DNA of 10,246 nt from Bacteroidales bacterium. GTDB lineage: Bacteria; Bacteroidota; Bacteroidia; Bacteroidales; FEN-979. Of this stretch, positions 1-3,577 are shown in pieces (positions within the stretch are counted from its first letter, which is position 1; every line of letters begins with the position of its first letter). The notes beneath the pieces were generated by a model. It was not told the origin of the DNA and did no database searches. It saw nothing but the letters and a program-made list of their open reading frames with translations. The translations under genes and the position numbers were made by a program. The DNA is taken from assembly GCA_023231005.1 (NCBI GenBank), contig JALNWG010000047.1:1-10246 (forward strand), read 5' to 3'.

Positions 1-237
1 TCGGTCCCCTGTAACATTTTTTCACGCATGGCATGTAATAAAATGTATGCGGCAGAATGCATGAACAACCGGAACCTGATTGGCTTCAAAACGGTTGCAC
101 GACATCCGGTCTGAAAGCAAATGGACCTTGTTTTCCTTTATGTACAATTCCATTTGGCCCCGGGCGCAATACCCCTGCTCGTATAACGCTTTTGTACGAA
201 CACACCGGATGTCGGTAACCACATACCGGATATTGGT
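1..237 (-). pseudogene. IS1380-family transposase, C-terminal fragment with frameshift
   Basis: The minus strand encodes the C-terminal part of an IS1380-type DDE transposase. Seen directly: NIRYVVTDIR at about 237-208, then ALYEQGYCARGQMELYIKE, then DRMSCNRFEANQ. The Y-C-x-R-G-x-M-E and IKE motifs followed by D-R-x-S-C and ANQ(L/F)R are typical of the conserved end of this family. After ANQ the reading shifts by one base at about 75-76. In the new frame it continues FRLFMHSAAYILLHAMREK up to position 1, so the fragment is broken and also runs off the window. Homology appears to begin abruptly near 237, so the N-terminal part and the catalytic core are missing here. It lies just downstream of the methyltransferase gene and marks an old insertion or rearrangement. 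The family call is confident; the element name is unknown. Confidence 0.8.
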
Positions 238-255
238 ATCCGCCCTACCAACTCC

Positions 256-277
256 AGCTATTAGGAAGCTATTAGGA
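256..277. repeat. 11-bp perfect tandem duplication
   Basis: AGCTATTAGGA occurs twice head to tail (256-266 and 267-277), between the end of the transposase fragment (about 237) and the stop codon of the methyltransferase gene (299). It could be a scar of element excision or a simple replication-slippage duplication. The rest of 238-298 shows nothing I recognise. Confidence 0.6.
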
Positions 278-298
278 TCATCCTCTGTCCATCCTTTG

Positions 299-1090
299 TC
301 AAGGTTTATCGAGTGAAATCAAGCAATAATATGTTGTAATAAAAAAATCCTTAATGAACGGAATATTTAAAAAACCTGGTAGTTTTCTCGTTTTGAGTTT
401 GAATTTGATCTCATAATTCGGGTTGATCAAGTAAAAGGCCTCGCTGTCAATTTTAAAATTCCTTTTAGTCAAAATATTTTTGAACTTAATTAGAGAGATC
501 CTCGTTTCTTTTACTTCCAATAATCCGTTAATCTTAGCTTTATTTTCACCAAATAATTTTAATATTCCCGTATATAAGGTATCGGGGAGAAGGTGGAAAT
601 ACGGCAATTTACTTAAAAATGGATTTTCACACATTTGCTGATGACCGCCAAAGGGCATCCTCCATGGGGGAAAGGCAAGAAAAAGTTTGCCGGATGGTTT
701 AATGAACTTTTTGATGTGTTCAAAAAAAGCATCTTGATCATGAATATGTTCTATGGTATCGCGCATGATAATTAAATCAAATATGAGTTGTTCATCAGGC
801 TTAATTTTATATATATCTTCAGCAATTAGTGTGAGATTCTTTTTTTGGGAGTGGTTGCCAATGAATTTTTTTGCATTGGATATTTTATTTTCAGCAATGT
901 CAATTCCAACAACCTTACAACCGATATCTAAAAATGGTTTCAAATTTCCCCCTTCCCCACATCCTATTTCTGCAATAGTCAAATCAGATGTAATTGGAAG
1001 TGATTTATTAATATAGGGAATTATATATTTTTGTGCAGTATAATTCTGTTCTTGAAAGTACTGTTCTCTGTCAATGTACCTGTTGTCCAT
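299..1090 (-). CDS. class I SAM-dependent methyltransferase
   Basis: Predicted soluble Rossmann-fold methyltransferase of the Methyltransf_11/23 type, 263 residues. Numbered from MDNRY, motif I is EIGCGEGG at 41-48, the acidic end of strand beta-2 is in VGID (D64), motif II is near ED 91-92, and the MRDTIEHIHD segment at 109-118 is motif IV. A PPWRMPFGGHQQ loop at 141-152 probably shapes the substrate pocket; the substrate cannot be told from sequence. Small-molecule or sugar O-methylation is possible, because such genes often sit in surface-polysaccharide clusters, but no glycosyltransferase is visible here. The frame stays open upstream to a GTG at 1150 (283 residues). I prefer the ATG at 1090 because family members begin close to this point and the extra 20 residues look unstructured. 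The gene appears clearly more AT-rich than the peptidase genes to the right, which fits acquisition. It is followed by a transposase fragment. Confidence 0.85.
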   Translation of the reverse strand: MDNRYIDREQYFQEQNYTAQKYIIPYINKSLPITSDLTIAEIGCGEGGNLKPFLDIGCKVVGIDIAENKISNAKKFIGNHSQKKNLTLIAEDIYKIKPDEQLIFDLIIMRDTIEHIHDQDAFFEHIKKFIKPSGKLFLAFPPWRMPFGGHQQMCENPFLSKLPYFHLLPDTLYTGILKLFGENKAKINGLLEVKETRISLIKFKNILTKRNFKIDSEAFYLINPNYEIKFKLKTRKLPGFLNIPFIKDFFITTYYCLISLDKP

Positions 1091-1196
1091 AACATTGCCG
1101 GATTCCATTGGATCTATGTTGTTTACCAACAAGTCCAGCGTTTGAAACACAATTTGATAATCAGTGCGGCAAATTTCAACACCGTGACGATTGTCA

Positions 1197-1204
1197 CAAA
1201 CTTA
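1197..1204 (-). promoter_or_regulatory. possible -7 box upstream of the methyltransferase
   Basis: On the minus strand this reads TAAGTTTG, a full match to the Bacteroidota TAnnTTTG box. Nineteen bases upstream there is only TGTG instead of TTTG. The inverted repeat GTGAC-GATT-GTCAC (plus strand 1184-1197) would cover the transcription start and could be an operator. A single short box can occur by chance. Confidence 0.35.
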
Positions 1205-1290
1205 GTTCGCCAAATGGACAGAACACATCGATGAACCGGCTCATTTCACCGGGATTCACAAACGAATGTTAATTTCAGGGGCAAGGTTGT

Positions 1291-1297
1291 AAGGAGG
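1291..1297 (+). promoter_or_regulatory. strong Shine-Dalgarno sequence
   Basis: AAGGAGG is followed after 6 bases by a TTG codon at 1304. This is unusual because other genes of the window have no such sequence and Bacteroidota rely little on it. It supports a start at TTG 1304 for the small membrane ORF. Confidence 0.45.
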
Positions 1298-1303
1298 GAT
1301 CAT

Positions 1304-1402
1304 TTGCTGAAAATTCAGGAATTGATGTTGTTCATATCTGCTATTTTTGGCTTTATCATTTCCGGACATCTGCTCAGAAAAAAAGAAAACAGCCATGTAT
1401 AA
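1304..1402 (+). CDS. possible 32-residue single-span membrane peptide
   Basis: An ORF of 32 codons begins with TTG at 1304, six bases after AAGGAGG; an ATG at 1325 is an alternative start (25 residues). The peptide is one hydrophobic helix (LMLFISAIFGFIISGHLL) followed by a basic tail RKKENSHV, which suggests a small inner-membrane protein with its C terminus in the cytoplasm. Its stop codon overlaps the start of the regulator remnant by 8 bases (ATG at 1395, TAA at 1400-1402), an arrangement typical of a translationally coupled gene pair. The frame stays open upstream to 1235, so it may instead be the last part of a larger membrane protein whose front was lost. I do not recognise a family. 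Since the partner gene is broken, this one may also be a remnant. Confidence 0.35.
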   Translation: MLKIQELMLFISAIFGFIISGHLLRKKENSHV

Positions 1403-1532
1403 GGAACTTGATCCGTTGCTTCATTCCCAGTGTGGTAAAAAACCCCGAACTACTTGTAAAAAAACATCCTCAGGAATCGAGGCGTTTGAAAAATATGTTG
1501 AAACTCTGAAAAGCTACATTGGACCAATGTAG
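1395..1532 (+). pseudogene. HTH_34 winged-helix regulator, internally deleted remnant
   Basis: A 45-codon ORF reads MYKELDPLLHSQ at its start and KKPRTTCKKTSSGIEAFEKY, then VETLKSYIGPM, at its end. From memory of the family, intact Bacteroidota HTH_34 (PF13601) transcription regulators are about 95-105 residues, begin with an M-[YF]-K-E-L-D-P-L-L-H-S-Q-L-R segment and end with a wing and a G-x-x-A-F-E-x-Y-V helix. Here the two ends are joined directly, so about 50 residues are missing, including the DNA-recognition helix. The frame is kept, so a short peptide could still be made, but it cannot bind DNA in the usual way. The stop codon lies within a 19-base palindrome (1514-1532). The call rests on remembered family sequences, not on a search. 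Confidence 0.65.
1514..1532. repeat. 19-bp interrupted palindrome
   Basis: CTACATTGGACCAATGTAG has perfect 9-base arms around a central A and covers the last codons and the stop of the regulator remnant. It could be a protein-binding site or a short hairpin (7-bp stem, 5-base loop). No T-tract follows, so it does not look like a normal intrinsic terminator. Confidence 0.6.
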
Positions 1533-1551
1533 TAAGGATGGTAAAGATTAA

Positions 1552-1614
1552 GTGCAAAGTGTAAAGTGTAAAGTGCAAAGTGTAAAGTGCAAAGTGTAAA
1601 GTGTAATGTGCAAA
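1552..1614. repeat. heptamer tandem repeat, nine units of GTGYAAA
   Basis: Nine head-to-tail 7-base units alternate GTGCAAA and GTGTAAA, beginning at 1552, 1559, 1566, 1573, 1580, 1587, 1594, 1601 and 1608. Only the eighth deviates (GTGTAAT). The unit length keeps no helical phase and is not a multiple of three codons, so a coding role is unlikely. Similar short A/G/T-rich heptamer arrays are, to my knowledge, seen between genes in environmental Bacteroidota. Length probably varies between strains. Confidence 0.9.
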
Positions 1615-1644
1615 ATATTGCATCTTGCACATTACACTTTGCAT
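1594..1644. repeat. long hairpin formed by the repeat and an inverted copy
   Basis: Bases 1594-1613 (units 7, 8 and most of 9) pair with 1625-1644, which is a reverse-complement copy of about three units. This gives a stem of about 20 bp, perfect over 13 bp (1601-1613 with 1625-1637) and with two G-T wobbles beyond it, closed by an 11-base loop. It begins 6 bases after the 3' end of the tRNA-Leu on the minus strand. A role in tRNA transcript ending or 3' trimming is possible but inferred; no uninterrupted U-tract follows. Confidence 0.7.
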
Positions 1645-1650
1645 TTGTCG

Positions 1651-1736
1651 TGGTGCCCAGGACAAGACTCGAACTTGCACATCCTAAGGACACTACCCCC
1701 TCAAAGTAGCGTGTCTACCAATTTCACCACCTGGGC
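1651..1736 (-). tRNA. tRNA-Leu(GAG)
   Basis: An 86-base class II tRNA on the minus strand. The acceptor stem is GCCCAGG (1736-1730) with CCTGGGC (1661-1655), followed by encoded ACCA (1654-1651). The anticodon stem is CTACT/GGTAG with loop TTGAGGG, so the anticodon is GAG (1702-1700), which reads CUC and, with wobble, CUU. A long variable arm with a TCC-TTA-GGA hairpin is present, as expected for leucine tRNAs. The T arm is GCAAG-TTCGAGT-CTTGT. All arms fold and no base looks out of place. Confidence 0.97.
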
Positions 1737-1781
1737 ATTTCCTATTTCGTATAAAGAACGAAGAATTACGAATTAGGGGTG

Positions 1782-1812
1782 CAAAGTTAATGATAATTTT
1801 TTTTCTGGCAAA
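1782..1812 (-). promoter_or_regulatory. promoter of the tRNA-Leu gene
   Basis: On the minus strand TTTG (1812-1809) is followed after exactly 19 bases by TAACTTTG (1789-1782), a full match to the Bacteroidota housekeeping promoter pattern. The expected start point is near 1776, about 40 bases before the tRNA. The -33 box lies directly behind the ZIP gene stop codon. Confidence 0.75.
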
Positions 1813-1823
1813 GAATTCTGTTT

Positions 1824-2537
1824 TTACAACAAAGAAATTCCAAATGCAACTCCCAGTCCGATGATCACTGTAAAGAATTTCTGAAGGTTATAACGGTGAT
1901 TCTCTTCTGTTTCAAACAAAATGGAAGTGGATACATGAAGAAATATTCCGATCACAACGGCTAAAATATAATTGAATGATTGGTCTAAGGAGCTGCTGAG
2001 TTCTGCATTTAAAATCGTACTGAAAACAGATCCCAAAGGGGTCATCAGGGCAAAAATCATCAGGTAGGCTAATGCTTTCCATCTTGAACATCCATAATGC
2101 AGGAAAAGGCTCATCAGGGTGAGGGAGATGGGAATGTTGTGGATTACGATTCCGACAACCAATGTATTTTGTAAATGGGCATCAAAATTAGAAACAATCG
2201 GCATCCCCTCCAGAAAAGAATGAATGCACAATCCGATAAGCAACAGAAAGGGAGAGACTTTTTCTCCTTCTTTATGCTGGTGCTGGTGTCCGTGTTCTGC
2301 ACCTTCGGTTATGAGTTCAAGCGCCAATTGCAATAAAAATCCAAAAAGCACAAAAAGCCCGACAAATCGCGAAGCATGGCTGAATACCTCAGGAATGAGT
2401 TTTAAAAATGTAATTCCGATCAGAAAGGCTCCGCTGAAAGCTAAAAGTATTTTCAGTACCCGGGGATCCGATTTTATTAAAAAGACCAGTGATCCACTTG
2501 CAAGGACTGTTATAATTAATATCAGATACAAAACCAT
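1824..2537 (-). CDS. ZIP-family divalent metal transporter
   Basis: A 237-residue inner-membrane protein with about eight predicted helices (near 1-20, 27-50, 57-76, 96-115, 124-146, 152-175, 188-209 and 218-237), the usual architecture of ZIP permeases that bring Zn2+ or other divalent metals into the cytoplasm. The loop between helices 3 and 4 carries the histidine-rich segment HGHQHQHK (82-89), typical of the family. Helix 4 has the metal-site motif HSFLEGMP (H106, E110) and helix 5 has HNIP (H133, N134, P136). The acidic residue that often follows this proline in bacterial ZIPs is I137 here, so the second metal site may be incomplete; this may simply be a subfamily trait. The ATG at 2537 lies 37 bases downstream of the cyclase-like gene, so co-transcription is possible. 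The actual metal cannot be told. Confidence 0.88.
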   Translation of the reverse strand: MVLYLILIITVLASGSLVFLIKSDPRVLKILLAFSGAFLIGITFLKLIPEVFSHASRFVGLFVLFGFLLQLALELITEGAEHGHQHQHKEGEKVSPFLLLIGLCIHSFLEGMPIVSNFDAHLQNTLVVGIVIHNIPISLTLMSLFLHYGCSRWKALAYLMIFALMTPLGSVFSTILNAELSSSLDQSFNYILAVVIGIFLHVSTSILFETEENHRYNLQKFFTVIIGLGVAFGISLL

Positions 2538-2574
2538 AACTAACTAATAATGATCAATTAACAATTCTTCGAAA

Positions 2575-3225
2575 TTATTGTACATCGATAATCCGATAAG
2601 CTTTGCTTTTCGGAACTCCTTTAAAATTTGTAATCAACCTTTTGGAAACTTTCTGTAAACAACCAGTATCGGAAGGCAATCCCAATGTTTTAAGGTCATG
2701 TTTCACCTGATGATAAAAAGTTTCACTTAATACGATCCGGTTCTCAATTCCTTTTGTCATCAACCGGGCAGTAAGATCAATATCACTGCCATAATAGTCG
2801 TTGGCACCTTCAAAAAATGTGATGTTATAAACCTCTGTACAGTAATGGATGGCAACTTTGCAATTCAGAAAAAGATCCGGATTGGGATGATTCCGGATGA
2901 GGAAAAGCGCAGCATAGATATCTTCCAGAAGCCCGAAATAGGTGTTGTTTGAAGGTTTCCGTTTGAGTTCATCATCCGTAATAAATAACATCATCTCGTC
3001 TCCGATCCCTTTGACGATATTATTTTGGAAATGGTTTGCGTACAACAGATCGTTAAAAGTATTATTCAACTTACGACCCCAATCGGGCAACCCGCCCTGA
3101 TATTTAATATCGGTCGACTTGTTGATATCCATAAAAAAACAAGTTCCCGGGCACTTGGGGATTGACTCCAGGGTACGGATCATTTCCGGGGAGTTAGGAT
3201 CCTTATAGTGAAGATAGTATGCCAT
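2575..3225 (-). CDS. class III nucleotidyl cyclase-like protein
   Basis: A 216-residue soluble protein with a single cyclase-homology domain over most of its length. Metal-binding aspartates appear as D33 (FFMDINKST) and D76 (KGIGDE). The purine-selecting pair is K72 and D143 (NDYYG), as in adenylate cyclases. In the GSDIDLTARLM segment the transition-state arginine R154 is kept, but the usual Asn is Asp (D150). Activity is therefore plausible but not certain; a nucleotide-sensing or protein-binding role is an alternative. I chose the ATG at 3225, although the frame is open to 3261, because it overlaps the STAS stop codon as TAATG, a strong sign of translational coupling, and the longer form would overlap the STAS gene by 37 bases. 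Its place behind a phosphatase/kinase and a STAS gene suggests it is the output of that switch. Class III membership is clear by motif; function is inferred. Confidence 0.8.
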   Translation of the reverse strand: MAYYLHYKDPNSPEMIRTLESIPKCPGTCFFMDINKSTDIKYQGGLPDWGRKLNNTFNDLLYANHFQNNIVKGIGDEMMLFITDDELKRKPSNNTYFGLLEDIYAALFLIRNHPNPDLFLNCKVAIHYCTEVYNITFFEGANDYYGSDIDLTARLMTKGIENRIVLSETFYHQVKHDLKTLGLPSDTGCLQKVSKRLITNFKGVPKSKAYRIIDVQ

Positions 3226-3227
3226 TA
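3223..3227 (-). promoter_or_regulatory. TAATG stop-start overlap
   Basis: On the minus strand the STAS stop TAA (3227-3225) and the cyclase-like start ATG (3225-3223) share one A. This decides the start of the downstream gene and suggests the two proteins are made in matched amounts by translational coupling. Confidence 0.75.
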
Positions 3228-3557
3228 AAACACGAGCAATGCATCTTCTTTCGATCCGCATATTTCAAATATATTCGTGAATCCGGAAATTTCAAAAATT
3301 TCACGAATATTTTCTTGCAAACCGCAAAGAACAAATTTTCCTTTTGCGAGGGTGATCTTTTTCAAGGCCATTAGTAAGATGCGTAACCCACTACTGCTTA
3401 CATAATCCATCTTAGAACATTCGACCAGGATATGGGTCTGTTGATTATCTATCAAATCCATCAGTTTTTTTTCCAACAAGCTATAATTGGTCGTGTCTAA
3501 TCTTCCGATAATCCCTACAATAGTGCATTGTGGTGTTTTTTGTTCGCTTAGTTCCAT
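3225..3557 (-). CDS. STAS-domain anti-anti-sigma factor-like protein
   Basis: A 110-residue single STAS domain protein of the SpoIIAA/RsbV type. The conserved region DYVSSSGLRILL (51-62) holds the phosphorylation loop; by alignment with SpoIIAA Ser58, S55 is the most likely acceptor, with S54 and S56 beside it. The aspartate that normally precedes the acceptor serine (D-S-[ST]-G) is S54 here. In partner switching such a protein is phosphorylated by an RsbW-type kinase and dephosphorylated by a PP2C enzyme, and only the unphosphorylated form binds its partner. Both activities are encoded by the gene 20 bases upstream in one chain, so that protein is the expected modifier. No sigma factor is nearby; the translationally coupled cyclase-like protein is the obvious candidate partner. 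Confidence 0.9.
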   Translation of the reverse strand: MELSEQKTPQCTIVGIIGRLDTTNYSLLEKKLMDLIDNQQTHILVECSKMDYVSSSGLRILLMALKKITLAKGKFVLCGLQENIREIFEISGFTNIFEICGSKEDALLVF

Positions 3558-3577
3558 AATAGATCAGTTATTAATTT

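Larger units (their letters stand above)
1151..1303. other. stretch without a recognisable gene
   Basis: No frame on either strand gives a protein I recognise. A plus-strand frame ends in a TGA at 1232-1234 and a second open frame runs from there to 1402, but neither has a convincing start in this stretch. Given the transposase remnant on one side and the deleted regulator on the other, I infer worn-down gene remains plus the control region of the methyltransferase gene. Confidence 0.4.

Noticed and set aside
1091..1150. 20-residue N-terminal extension of the methyltransferase from GTG 1150
   Set aside because: It needs a GTG start and adds residues before the point where the family usually begins; the ATG at 1090 is preferred, though not proven.
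1552..1644. CRISPR-like array
   Set aside because: Units are only 7 bases with no spacers between them; it is a simple tandem repeat with an inverted copy.
1450..1680. Minus-strand open frame with repeated YTLHF units
   Set aside because: It is a translation of the heptamer repeat and runs into the tRNA gene, so it is not a protein gene.
2224..2547. Plus-strand open frame of 107 codons opposite the ZIP gene
   Set aside because: The ZIP reading on the other strand has membrane helices and metal motifs; this frame shows no recognisable protein.
3226..3261. 12-residue N-terminal extension of the cyclase-like protein
   Set aside because: It would overlap the STAS coding region by 37 bases, while the ATG at 3225 gives the classical TAATG overlap.
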